Source of the DNA: Facklamia languida CCUG 37842
Lineage (GTDB): Bacteria > Bacillota > Bacilli > Lactobacillales > Aerococcaceae
Direction of reading: 5' to 3'
Assembly: GCF_000245795.1 (NCBI RefSeq)
Contig: NZ_JH601133.1
Location: 429,288 to 493,287, forward strand
Length of the DNA stretch: 64,000 bases
The notes below the pieces were generated by a model that did no database searches, was not told the DNA's origin, and saw only the letters and a list, made by a program, of their open reading frames with translations. Position numbers and translations under genes: made by a program. Below are positions 25,574 to 34,198 of the stretch, piece after piece. The first letter of the stretch is position 1; every line of letters starts with the position of its first letter.

Positions 25574-27517
25574 TTATGACTCACTCGCCTGACTCTTATT
25601 TGCGATATCGCGTCGAATCTCTGCAATAAAATCTTGGACTTTCATTGATTCGGAAGCGTCCTGGCCATAACGTCGCACATTAACCGTGCCTGTTTCCACT
25701 TCTTGATCCCCAATCACTAATTGATAGGGAACTTTTGAAGTTTGGGCAGACCGAATCTTATAACCCAATTTCTCATTTCGCAGGTCCATCTCAGCCCGAA
25801 TGCCTTGTTCCTTTAAGGTATTATAGATGGTCGCTACTTGATCCCCATGCGCCTCAAGGCTCACTGGCAATAGGACCACTTGCACAGGAGCTAACCAAGT
25901 CGGAAATGCCCCTTTATACTCCTCCAATAAATAGGCAACGAAGCGTTCCATTGTTGATACGACACCCCGGTGGATCACAACTGGACGATGGGTGTTTTGA
26001 CCATCTTCACCAACATAGGTTAAGTCAAAACGTTCAGGTAATAAGAAGTCCAATTGAACCGTTGACATTGTTTCTTCAATGCCAATGGCCGTCTTAAATT
26101 GAACATCTAATTTGGGTCCGTAGAAGGCCGCTTCCCCTTCAGCTTCGAAGTATTCTAGGCCAAGATCATCCATGGCTTCTTTGAGCATAGACTGCGCTTT
26201 TTCCCACATCACATCATCGTCAAAATATTTCTTCGTATCCTTGGGATCACGGTAAGAAAGGCGATAACGATAGTCTGTAATACCGAAATCCTTATAAACC
26301 TCTTCGATCAGTTTAATGACACGTTTAAATTCATCCTTAATTTGATCGGGTCGGACAAATAAGTGGGCGTCATTAAGGGTCATTTCACGCACGCGCTGAA
26401 GACCGGATAAGGCACCTGATTTCTCATAGCGATGCATCATACCCAACTCAGCAATTCGAATTGGCAACTCACGATAAGAGTGAATGGTATTCTTATAGAT
26501 AAGCATATGGTGAGGACAATTCATAGGACGAAGGACCAACATCTCTCCATCCCCCATATCCATAGGTGGAAACATATCCTCTTGATAATGATCCCAGTGC
26601 CCGGATGTTTTGTACAGGTCGGTCTTCGCCATAATTGGAGTATAGACATGCTCATAGCCTAAGGAAATTTCTTTGTCCATAATATAGCGTTCAATAATCC
26701 GTCGAACCGTCGCTCCTTTTGGAAGCCAGAAAGGTAGGCCAGACCCCGCCTCTTGACTAATCATGAAGATATCGAGTTCTTTGCCTAATTTACGGTGGTC
26801 ACGCTCCTTAGCCTCTTGACGCAAACGTAGAAACTCATCTAATTCCTCTTGCTTATAAAAAGCTGTTCCATAGATTCTTTGCATCATCTTGTTATCAGAA
26901 TTCCCGCGCCAATAAGCTCCAGCTAAGGAAAGAAGTTTAAAAATCTTGATCTTACCTGTCGATGGGACATGAATACCCCGACATAAATCAGTGAAATCTT
27001 CTTGCTGATAGACTGTAATCTCCTCGTCTTCCGGCAAATCGCGAATGAGTTCTTGCTTATAAGGGTCCTCCTTAAAGAGCTCCAGGGCTTCTTCACGTGA
27101 AACGACCCGACGCACAATGGGGTAATTACTTGCTATAATCTTCTTCATTTCTTTTTCGATAAGAGGTAAGTCCTCTTCGGTAACGGGCTCTTCCTTATCT
27201 GTATCGTAGTAGAAGCCGGAGTCAATAACAGGTCCGACTCCAAAATGAATACCAGGATACAAGCGACTCAAGGCATGCGCCATTAAATGGGCAGACGAGT
27301 GGCGCATGATATCGAGGGCTTCCTCACTCTTATCTGTAATAATCTCTAGTAACCCATCCTTTTCAATTGGGCGATCATGGTCGATGAGTTGACCATCTAA
27401 TTTGCCGGCCAGGGTTGCTTTAGCCAGTGACTTAGAGATTGAGGCTGCCACCTGATCTGGTGTTACACCTGACTCATATTCTCTAACATTGCCATCAGGC
27501 AGTGTAATCTTGATCAT
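25574..27517 (-). CDS. thrS: threonyl-tRNA synthetase
   Basis: About 647 aa from ATG 27517 (ribosome binding site GAAGGAG); an upstream in-frame codon at 27553 lies in the T-box terminator. TGS domain (1-60), editing domain with the [11 protein letters not shown] zinc-dependent motif, class II catalytic core with motif 2 around [10 protein letters not shown], and a C-terminal anticodon-binding domain. Charges tRNA-Thr. Regulated by the T-box leader upstream. Confidence 0.97.
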   Translation of the reverse strand: MIKITLPDGNVREYESGVTPDQVAASISKSLAKATLAGKLDGQLIDHDRPIEKDGLLEIITDKSEEALDIMRHSSAHLMAHALSRLYPGIHFGVGPVIDSGFYYDTDKEEPVTEEDLPLIEKEMKKIIASNYPIVRRVVSREEALELFKEDPYKQELIRDLPEDEEITVYQQEDFTDLCRGIHVPSTGKIKIFKLLSLAGAYWRGNSDNKMMQRIYGTAFYKQEELDEFLRLRQEAKERDHRKLGKELDIFMISQEAGSGLPFWLPKGATVRRIIERYIMDKEISLGYEHVYTPIMAKTDLYKTSGHWDHYQEDMFPPMDMGDGEMLVLRPMNCPHHMLIYKNTIHSYRELPIRIAELGMMHRYEKSGALSGLQRVREMTLNDAHLFVRPDQIKDEFKRVIKLIEEVYKDFGITDYRYRLSYRDPKDTKKYFDDDVMWEKAQSMLKEAMDDLGLEYFEAEGEAAFYGPKLDVQFKTAIGIEETMSTVQLDFLLPERFDLTYVGEDGQNTHRPVVIHRGVVSTMERFVAYLLEEYKGAFPTWLAPVQVVLLPVSLEAHGDQVATIYNTLKEQGIRAEMDLRNEKLGYKIRSAQTSKVPYQLVIGDQEVETGTVNVRRYGQDASESMKVQDFIAEIRRDIANKSQASES

Positions 27518-27548
27518 TATTATCAAACTCCTTCTATAAAATAAAAAT

Positions 27549-27785
27549 CCCATTGGTCCATCATAGGACCAATGGGACGTTTAGCACGCGGTTCCACCCA
27601 ACTTTGTTATTGAAATCTCAATAACCTCTCTTCCAGTTAACGCCTGAAACGTCTCTGCTTAATTGCGTAAGCTTTCGGCAGAGATAAAGAAAAGGGGTGA
27701 TCATAAGGGGCATTAAGGCTTCACACCAACCAGCCTCTCTCTTTAAAAAACCTTCTTAAGACCTTGTCTTTTCAATTTTCTATAA
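27549..27785 (-). promoter_or_regulatory. T-box leader of thrS, specifier ACC (Thr)
   Basis: Minus-strand T-box motif TGGGTGGAACCGCG at 27600-27587. A strong terminator, CCCATTGGTCC/GGACCAATGGG plus TTTTTATTTT, sits at 27577-27540. The Stem I region holds AGAGAGAGGC and GGTTGGTGTGAAGCC. The specifier-loop candidate is ACC (27698-27696), a threonine codon, in GATCACCCC. Uncharged tRNA-Thr should stabilise the antiterminator and allow thrS transcription. Confidence 0.93.
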
Positions 27786-27789
27786 GATC

Positions 27790-27818
27790 ATTTAATCACT
27801 TTTTCACCTTTTATGCAA
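27790..27818 (-). promoter_or_regulatory. thrS promoter
   Basis: On the minus strand TTGCAT, 17 bp, TTAAAT, placed just before the T-box and just after the dnaI stop. The -10 is weak. Confidence 0.45.
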
Positions 27819-27831
27819 GACTCATGATCGC

Positions 27832-28758
27832 TTAAGGGTTAAAACGACGATTACGTCCCTTAAGTGGGTACTCCTTTGCTAAGTATCGGACTCTTTGCAT
27901 CAAGCGCTTGGCCTTCAAAGGTTCTTCAGAATCACGACTACTACTTAAGTGGATTTCTAATTCTGCTATGGAGAAGTTTGAAGTAAAGAAAGTCACTAAA
28001 GACTCCTTCATACGGTATTCTAAGATAACCCCCAAAACCTCATCACGCACCCAGGGTGAATTGGATTCAGCCCCAATATCATCAATCATCAATACCGGTA
28101 CTTTCTTGGTCTGATTGATCCGCTCATTTAATTGGTCATTCTGTCCAATAAGACTCTTTATCTCCAGAGCGAAGGTTGGATAATGAATCATCTTGACTGC
28201 AATTCCAAGTTTTACCAGACTATTGGCTAAGGCGCCTAGTAGATAGGTCTTTCCAACTCCAAAGGGCCCGGTTAAATAAATGCCGCGGCATTCCTTAATA
28301 TCTTGTTTGGCCTGGGCCAAGAAGTCACTTACTTCTTCCATCAATTCAAGACGATCTTCGCTAGATAAATCATATTCATCTAATTGAGCCTCCCGGACAT
28401 CACGAGACATCATGCGATTATCAATTAAGGCATCGCGTTTGCGTTGCGCTTCTTGAGATAAATAGGCCTCCGTCGGAACATAGGTCACATCAATGTAGTT
28501 ATAGTTAATAAACAACTCAGGAGTAAACCCCGGATTTTGTCCCGACTCACCCCGATTTATGGCTTCTTTCTCCAGCATATATTCGTTTAATTTTGATCGG
28601 CTATCAGCAATCATTTGACTCGAAAGTTGATGAGAATGTTCTTCAATGAACGCCTTGATCGGTGGGTAGGCCATGATTCGCTCAAGTTGTTCCTGAGCGC
28701 TTGCCGTTTGGGGGAAGCGGGTCTGCATCTCACTCATCACTTGCTTGATGGTCTTCAT
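27832..28758 (-). CDS. dnaI: primosomal protein DnaI (helicase loader)
   Basis: AAA+ ATPase that loads the replicative helicase DnaC at oriC and restart sites. About 308 aa. An N-terminal helicase-binding part (1-135) precedes Walker A GPFGVGKTYLL (about 165), Walker B LMIDDIGAES and a sensor region. ATG 28758 sits 9 bp after GGAGG. A GTG two codons earlier is too close to it. Overlaps the dnaB end by 29 bp, as in the conserved dnaB-dnaI pair. Confidence 0.93.
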   Translation of the reverse strand: MKTIKQVMSEMQTRFPQTASAQEQLERIMAYPPIKAFIEEHSHQLSSQMIADSRSKLNEYMLEKEAINRGESGQNPGFTPELFINYNYIDVTYVPTEAYLSQEAQRKRDALIDNRMMSRDVREAQLDEYDLSSEDRLELMEEVSDFLAQAKQDIKECRGIYLTGPFGVGKTYLLGALANSLVKLGIAVKMIHYPTFALEIKSLIGQNDQLNERINQTKKVPVLMIDDIGAESNSPWVRDEVLGVILEYRMKESLVTFFTSNFSIAELEIHLSSSRDSEEPLKAKRLMQRVRYLAKEYPLKGRNRRFNP

Positions 28759-30184
28759 GTTCACTTTCCTCCTTATTCATTAAAGCTTTTAAGCGCTGCC
28801 TGATCGCATGAACAGATTCAGGATTTGTCGGACTTACCGGCACCCTTTCATCCACTTGAGTGCCTTCTCCATTCATCCAGGAAGGCAGAGCCTCTTGCCG
28901 TTTAGGAATCGACTTTTTCCAGGCCCCTCGATTTTTATTGCTCTGATTTGGTGACTTTTCTTTCACCTTTTTCTGACGAAGCAAAAAGTTTAAAGCCTCT
29001 CCAGCATCTTCAAGCCCTGCTTGCTGCCACTGGTTCGCAATGCGGTTGGATCGTCCTCTTTCAAAGTTCGCCTGCCTCTCCAGACCGATCAGATAATAAA
29101 TCAACATATTGATCACATCATCCTTCAAGGAGGATTGTTGGCGCAGATCACGCAAATAAAAGCTCTCACTCGAGCTCACAAAGCCATTGGAAGCTAACTT
29201 CATTTGACTTAAGAAAGCCTCCGGATCTAGTTCCTGGCAAATGCCCACCAGTTCAATCTCGTCATCGGTCAAGTCAGGGTATAGAGCTTTTAGTTTGTCT
29301 TTATCGACCGACTGAGCTTGTTCCATGCGTGAGTGCTTCTGCCCTCTTTGCTTCGTAAAGTACTGGTTCTTTTGAGCATAGTCTCGCAAAAGATCTAAAT
29401 CCACTTGTTGGGAGATTGGATTTTGTGCGAGTTGGGTAACTTGGGCCATGGTTTGTTCGTCTAAATCATAAAATTGACTTAAGTGAACCACTTGTTGTAT
29501 AACTGCTTTATTTAAAAGCTCCTGGTCAAAACCATTTGTTTCTAATATCTGACGATAGAGTGTTTGGTTGAAAGAAGAAGAAGCAAGATCCTCATTTGAG
29601 TCCGGATAACCGTACTGTTCTTTATATTGAACGTCCTTCGTCACTAGGACCAGGTCCCCAAAGTCATGATGGAGCGACTTCTGATTAAAGACACTTGTAA
29701 AAGTCTGACTGATCTCTTGATATTTTTCTTGATCAATTCCTTCATCCTTCCAATGGTAATTAAGCTTATAAAAAGCTTCATCACCGATTTGGTGGTATAA
29801 GGCACTCGAGAGTTGCGGATGGTTGAAGAATTGCTCAATCGCCAACGGACTTTGTAATTCATAGAGAATTGTTTGACGCTGATAGGAATCATGCGATGCC
29901 TGATCTCGGTAGGTCCTCATTAACCCCACACCTTCTAGACGAATTCTAGCTTCATTCAGATCCTGAATTCCCATATTCAAAGTCGGTAACAACCAAGCAT
30001 GCACTTGTCGATAAGTCCAATCTTCATGATTAAGAGGCTGATTGGCTAAGGTTAAATAAAGACTCAAAGCTTGTCCACCCATGATAGGCTGATAGAGCTG
30101 GGTCAAACACTGCAATTGAAGCGGTGCTAAGGACGGTATTACCTTAACTTGATAAGGCTGATAGGGATTAACCTGTAGGACCAT
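28730..30184 (-). CDS. dnaB: replication initiation / membrane attachment protein DnaB
   Basis: 484 aa Firmicutes DnaB (not the helicase), which acts with DnaD and DnaI in primosome assembly. The N-terminal LQCLTQLYQPIMGGQALSLYLTL matches the family start. Two DnaB/DnaD (DDBH) domains follow, the second around LVGICQELDPEAFLSQMK to NMLIYYLIGLERQANF. The C-terminal linker is basic. Start overlaps nrdR by 17 bp without a clear ribosome binding site, so it is probably translationally coupled. Confidence 0.9.
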   Translation of the reverse strand: MVLQVNPYQPYQVKVIPSLAPLQLQCLTQLYQPIMGGQALSLYLTLANQPLNHEDWTYRQVHAWLLPTLNMGIQDLNEARIRLEGVGLMRTYRDQASHDSYQRQTILYELQSPLAIEQFFNHPQLSSALYHQIGDEAFYKLNYHWKDEGIDQEKYQEISQTFTSVFNQKSLHHDFGDLVLVTKDVQYKEQYGYPDSNEDLASSSFNQTLYRQILETNGFDQELLNKAVIQQVVHLSQFYDLDEQTMAQVTQLAQNPISQQVDLDLLRDYAQKNQYFTKQRGQKHSRMEQAQSVDKDKLKALYPDLTDDEIELVGICQELDPEAFLSQMKLASNGFVSSSESFYLRDLRQQSSLKDDVINMLIYYLIGLERQANFERGRSNRIANQWQQAGLEDAGEALNFLLRQKKVKEKSPNQSNKNRGAWKKSIPKRQEALPSWMNGEGTQVDERVPVSPTNPESVHAIRQRLKALMNKEESEHEDHQASDE

Positions 30185-30659
30185 CTTTTGTTAGCTTTGA
30201 TTGAATGACCTGCTTATCCAAAGCTTTCAACTCTTGAATAAAGCGCTCACGTGATTGAAATTCACGGTACACACTCGCGAAACGTATATAAGCCACCTCA
30301 TCCAGCTCCATAAGAAGCGGCATCACATATTCACCAATCGCTTTGCTTTCCACTTCATGCTCACCTTGTTCAATCAAGCGGCTTTCTACCTTTGCTACGA
30401 GTTCGACCATTTGGTCACGAGAAATTGGTCGTTTCTCGGCTGCTCTAACTATCCCGCGTAATAATTTGTCTGGGTTGAACTCTTCACGTGTTCCATCGCG
30501 TTTAACAACTAAAATCGGGGTTCTTTCAATGCGCTCAAAGGTATTAAAGCGATACCCACACGTTACACACTCTCTCCGTCTTCTAATTGAAGCCCCATCA
30601 TCAGCTGGTCTTGAATCGATCACTTTTGACTGCTGGTGATGACATTTTGGACATTCCAT
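30168..30659 (-). CDS. nrdR: transcriptional repressor NrdR
   Basis: About 163 aa. N-terminal zinc ribbon (CPKCHH ... CVTCGYRF) and ATP-cone domain (VVKRDGTREEFNPDKLLRGI). Represses ribonucleotide reductase genes in response to dATP/ATP. ATG 30659 follows GGAGG. It heads the nrdR-dnaB-dnaI group as in other Firmicutes. No nrd genes in the window. Confidence 0.96.
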   Translation of the reverse strand: MECPKCHHQQSKVIDSRPADDGASIRRRRECVTCGYRFNTFERIERTPILVVKRDGTREEFNPDKLLRGIVRAAEKRPISRDQMVELVAKVESRLIEQGEHEVESKAIGEYVMPLLMELDEVAYIRFASVYREFQSRERFIQELKALDKQVIQSKLTKDGPTG

Positions 30660-30695
30660 CAAAGTTCCTCCTTTCATACAATATTCTCTACCCTA

Positions 30696-31289
30696 TTATA
30701 ACGGATTGGGAAGCTCCTGTAACGCTTTTGTTATTTGAGAGTATGTCTGCTTCAAGTCATGGGCTGTGCATATCACAACATCTGCCTGGTCTGCCTTGTC
30801 CTTAGTAGGAAGTTGACTGGCAATGCGTTCTTGTGCCTCCCCTTGATCCAATTGATCCCTGGCCATCAGCCGTTGAATTTGAATGGCATAAGGTAAAAAG
30901 GCAACCCAAACTTGGTCATAGAATTCCAATCGCCCGGTTTCATAGAGAAGAGGTACTTCAACAAAAAGAAAGGGGTCAGTCGTCATTTGAATCTGGTCTT
31001 CAAGGGCCTGAAAAACAAGCGGATGGATAAGTTGATTAAGCCATTCAAGTGCATCCGGATTACTAAAGACGATCCTTCCCAGTGCCTTACGATCAATTTG
31101 TCCTTGGTCATTCAAGATTTCAGGTCCAAAATGATCTACGATCGCCCTATACCCCCTAGTATGAGGTTGCTGAACTTGATGGGCCATTTGATCCATATCT
31201 AGGACCTTAAAGCCTTGGTCTCTTAGATAATTAGCGATGGTCGACTTCCCCGTTGCAATTCCCCCTGTAATCCCAACAACATAAGTCAT
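30696..31289 (-). CDS. coaE: dephospho-CoA kinase
   Basis: Last step of coenzyme A synthesis. About 197 aa. P-loop GITGGIATGKST at the N-terminus, DMDQMAHQV, and EVPLLYETG. ATG 31289 overlaps the mutM stop (ATGA), typical translational coupling of mutM-coaE. Confidence 0.95.
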   Translation of the reverse strand: MTYVVGITGGIATGKSTIANYLRDQGFKVLDMDQMAHQVQQPHTRGYRAIVDHFGPEILNDQGQIDRKALGRIVFSNPDALEWLNQLIHPLVFQALEDQIQMTTDPFLFVEVPLLYETGRLEFYDQVWVAFLPYAIQIQRLMARDQLDQGEAQERIASQLPTKDKADQADVVICTAHDLKQTYSQITKALQELPNPL

Positions 31290-32125
31290 ACCTTCTTCGC
31301 CTCCTGACAATTTGGGCAGAAGTGGGTTCCACGTTGCGCTAACTTTATCTTACAGATCCTGCTGCCACATCGAGGACAAGCCTGTCCTTCCTTTCCATAA
31401 ACTTGGAGTGCTTGCTGAAATTTACCGGCTTGCCCTAAAGAATTCCGATAAGTTCGAATCGTTGATCCTCCAGACGCCACAGCTTGATGAATAACTTCAA
31501 GAATGCTTTGGTGGAGAGCTTTAATCTGATCAGGATTTAAATGATCGCAAGGGGTATTGGGATGAATACCGGCCCGAAATAAAATTTCATCAGCATAGAT
31601 ATTTCCGATACCCGCCACAAGCTTTTGATCGAGTAAGACCGGCTTAATCGGGCGATGGGTTTTACCGAGTTTGGAAGCAAATACGCTAATATCAAAGTCT
31701 TCAACGGTAGGCTCCGGCCCCAGTCCCTTAGCTTCAAAATAATGATCTAATTGGTCGGGTGTAATCAATTGCATCCGACCGAATTTCCTAACATCATGAT
31801 ATAAGAGGGTACTCCCATCCCTCATAAAGAAAGTAACATGGACATGTCTATTCTGGTGGTCAGATAGATCTTCCCCTGTCTTGTATAAATATTTCCCTTC
31901 CATTCTTAGATGGGAAATCAAGACCCAATCACTCAAAATAAAGAGAAGGTACTTGCCCCTGCGATCGACATTGATAATTTTTTGCCCTGAGAGTCTGTTA
32001 ATAAAGGTTTGAAGATCTCCTACGATAATTCTTGGCCAATCAACTTGAACACGGTCAATCTCTTGTCCGAGAACCAGTTGATTTAATCCGATCTTGACCG
32101 ACTCCACTTCTGGTAGCTCTGGCAT
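31286..32125 (-). CDS. mutM: formamidopyrimidine-DNA glycosylase
   Basis: 279 aa. Removes 8-oxoG and nicks the abasic site. The start MPELPEVESV exposes catalytic Pro after Met removal, so ATG 32125 must be the start; the TTG one codon earlier would add a second Met. The glutamate, the LDQKLVAGIGNIYADEIL helix-two-turn-helix, and the C-terminal zinc finger (CPRCGSRICK ... CPNCQ) are intact. In many relatives polA is directly upstream; here 6 kb of other genes intervene. Confidence 0.96.
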   Translation of the reverse strand: MPELPEVESVKIGLNQLVLGQEIDRVQVDWPRIIVGDLQTFINRLSGQKIINVDRRGKYLLFILSDWVLISHLRMEGKYLYKTGEDLSDHQNRHVHVTFFMRDGSTLLYHDVRKFGRMQLITPDQLDHYFEAKGLGPEPTVEDFDISVFASKLGKTHRPIKPVLLDQKLVAGIGNIYADEILFRAGIHPNTPCDHLNPDQIKALHQSILEVIHQAVASGGSTIRTYRNSLGQAGKFQQALQVYGKEGQACPRCGSRICKIKLAQRGTHFCPNCQEAKKV

Positions 32126-32222
32126 CAAATAACACTCCTTTTCATTTTTATCCGACTAATCGCCATTCACCTGGGTCAGCGATTAGGATTTCAAAGGTTT
32201 TCCTCCATTATAACCATAATTC

Positions 32223-34196
32223 TTACTCGCTAGTGAGTACGACAAGTCCTCCTTCAGTCCTGATCATTTCCCGATAGCCCGCTTGCTGATACTTATGGAT
32301 TGTCTGTCTCTCTTGATCTTGAGGGGACTCCGCCAGGATGGATTGGTCGTAAATGAGATAGCGAATGGAATTATCAACTTCTCCTTGATTATGATAAAAC
32401 AAGTCATAAAGGGCGTCTGCTTCAGCAAGAGGAGTCGTATATTGATAGCTGGCTAAGATCGGTTGATCTTTTGGAAGTGCCGCAAGCACTTGGTGACTTT
32501 CCTGGTAGCTGCTACGATTTAACCAGTAGTCCTTAAACCATTCACTCTTTTGATTGAACAAAACGAGGGTGAAGGTCAAAGACATGGCAAGCATGCCTCG
32601 AATAAAAGAGGGTTGCCAACTTTTTCTTAGCTCTTTATAAGCTATAACAGACATCAGGAAGATCAGGGTCGTTGACCCGAAATGATATTGCTTGAAAACA
32701 TCCACCTGATAAATCCAATCACTCAACAGGTTAATCACGAACAAGGGTAAAGCCAGGATGAATACATGCCATCTTCTTTGCAGAAGGGGTAACCCTGCCT
32801 GACTAGCCAAAATAATCAAACAATAAGTAAGCTTGGAAGGCGTCATAATACTGGTCAGAGTATAAGCTGGTTGGCTAACAGCGTTGATTAAGGCATCAGT
32901 CAAGCCTGATTGGTTAGCCAACATAAAATTCGCAAAACGACTTGTCATGGCCCCCTCCCCTGCTTGATTCAACCAGAATACGGCCGCTAAAAAATAAAGG
33001 ATTGGTAGGATAATTTGTAAGCAAATAAGTCGAAGCCTACTGGATTTCCTTTGTTTTTCAAATAAAAAGAATAAACCCAGGGTCACTAAATAAATGGCGG
33101 CATCTTCCTTGACGATTAAGAGCAAACCACTCGCCAAGACACCCCAAATAGGGCGATCCGTTAATAAAAAGTAGAATACCCAAAGAATTAAAGGAGCCAG
33201 AAAGCAATTCTCATGATAGTCATAAAAATAGCCTGAATTGAGAGTCGGCAACCAAAGATAGGCTGCTAAGAAGGCTAAGCGTTGACTTGAAAGAAAACCA
33301 TACTCTTTCAAAATTAAATAAAGAGGCCCTAATCCAGATAGACAAATGATCACCTGACTCACTTCTAAGGTCAAACCATTCGGGAAGAGGTGAAAAACTG
33401 GCCATAATACATAGTGGATTGGGGATAAATGAACGGCAAAATGGGATAACAAACGATCTCGCTCGAGCGTTGTCACAGGACCTTGTCCCTTGATCATGGA
33501 ATGAAACATTTGGGTAAAAATCCCCATATCAAAAGTTGGGGCTCGAAAAGTCTTAATTCGTACAAACATAAAGCCATATAGAATCAGGATGTGAACCAAG
33601 GAAACCACCAGCAAAATCCAAGGTAAGGATCGGTTCAATGGTCGAAAACTAAACAAGTATCGAGAAAGGATCATCCAGATCATCAGTCCGATTAATACAA
33701 GGCAAAAGGTTTGAAAAAGTTGGCCATCCATTAGCGACGGCTCCCAAGCAAACTTGCCTAATTGAGCTTGCGAATAGTGAGTCTTTATTAATCTTAGTAA
33801 GCATAGTCCATATAGAACCAAGACCAAAAAGGCAAATCGATAGCCCTTATGATAATTCACAATATACAGATGAAGGCAGGTAAAAGAAATTAAACCACAG
33901 CCTAGAATGATCATTGAACTTCTCGATTGATTGGCTATCAGCAACAAATAACTATTCAAGGCAACCAGTAGCTGGTCTTCCTGCCAATCATTTAGTTTAA
34001 AGACACGGTTTACAACTAGGACAAAAGCCCAACACCCGATCCATAAGAAAGCCACTTTAATGGGTGCTAGGCTTTGGTCCAATTGCAGGAAATGGCCGAA
34101 CTGATTATTTCTTAAGAGCAACAAAATGCTAGTCAATAAATAAGCAATAACGGCCCCATATATCAAGTTATGGTGGTCAATTTTTGTCAATTTCAT
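32223..34196 (-). CDS. DUF2079 multi-spanning membrane protein (probable GT-C glycosyltransferase)
   Basis: 657 aa with about 13 or more hydrophobic helices. The segment FDMGIFTQMFHSMIKGQGPVTT, followed by HLSPIHYVLWPVF and the DYHENCFLAPLILW loop, matches DUF2079, a family with the GT-C architecture that uses lipid-linked sugars. It lies 2 bp behind the yfhO-like gene and is the last of four tightly packed genes (gtrA, gtrB, yfhO, this). Exact acceptor unknown. The short C-terminal soluble part ends at the stop, with mutM 98 bp on. Confidence 0.78.
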   Translation of the reverse strand: MKLTKIDHHNLIYGAVIAYLLTSILLLLRNNQFGHFLQLDQSLAPIKVAFLWIGCWAFVLVVNRVFKLNDWQEDQLLVALNSYLLLIANQSRSSMIILGCGLISFTCLHLYIVNYHKGYRFAFLVLVLYGLCLLRLIKTHYSQAQLGKFAWEPSLMDGQLFQTFCLVLIGLMIWMILSRYLFSFRPLNRSLPWILLVVSLVHILILYGFMFVRIKTFRAPTFDMGIFTQMFHSMIKGQGPVTTLERDRLLSHFAVHLSPIHYVLWPVFHLFPNGLTLEVSQVIICLSGLGPLYLILKEYGFLSSQRLAFLAAYLWLPTLNSGYFYDYHENCFLAPLILWVFYFLLTDRPIWGVLASGLLLIVKEDAAIYLVTLGLFFLFEKQRKSSRLRLICLQIILPILYFLAAVFWLNQAGEGAMTSRFANFMLANQSGLTDALINAVSQPAYTLTSIMTPSKLTYCLIILASQAGLPLLQRRWHVFILALPLFVINLLSDWIYQVDVFKQYHFGSTTLIFLMSVIAYKELRKSWQPSFIRGMLAMSLTFTLVLFNQKSEWFKDYWLNRSSYQESHQVLAALPKDQPILASYQYTTPLAEADALYDLFYHNQGEVDNSIRYLIYDQSILAESPQDQERQTIHKYQQAGYREMIRTEGGLVVLTSE

Positions 34197-34198
34197 AG

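Noticed and set aside
25735-26097. 120-codon open frame opposite thrS
   Set aside because: Antisense to the conserved catalytic domain of ThrS; no start signal.
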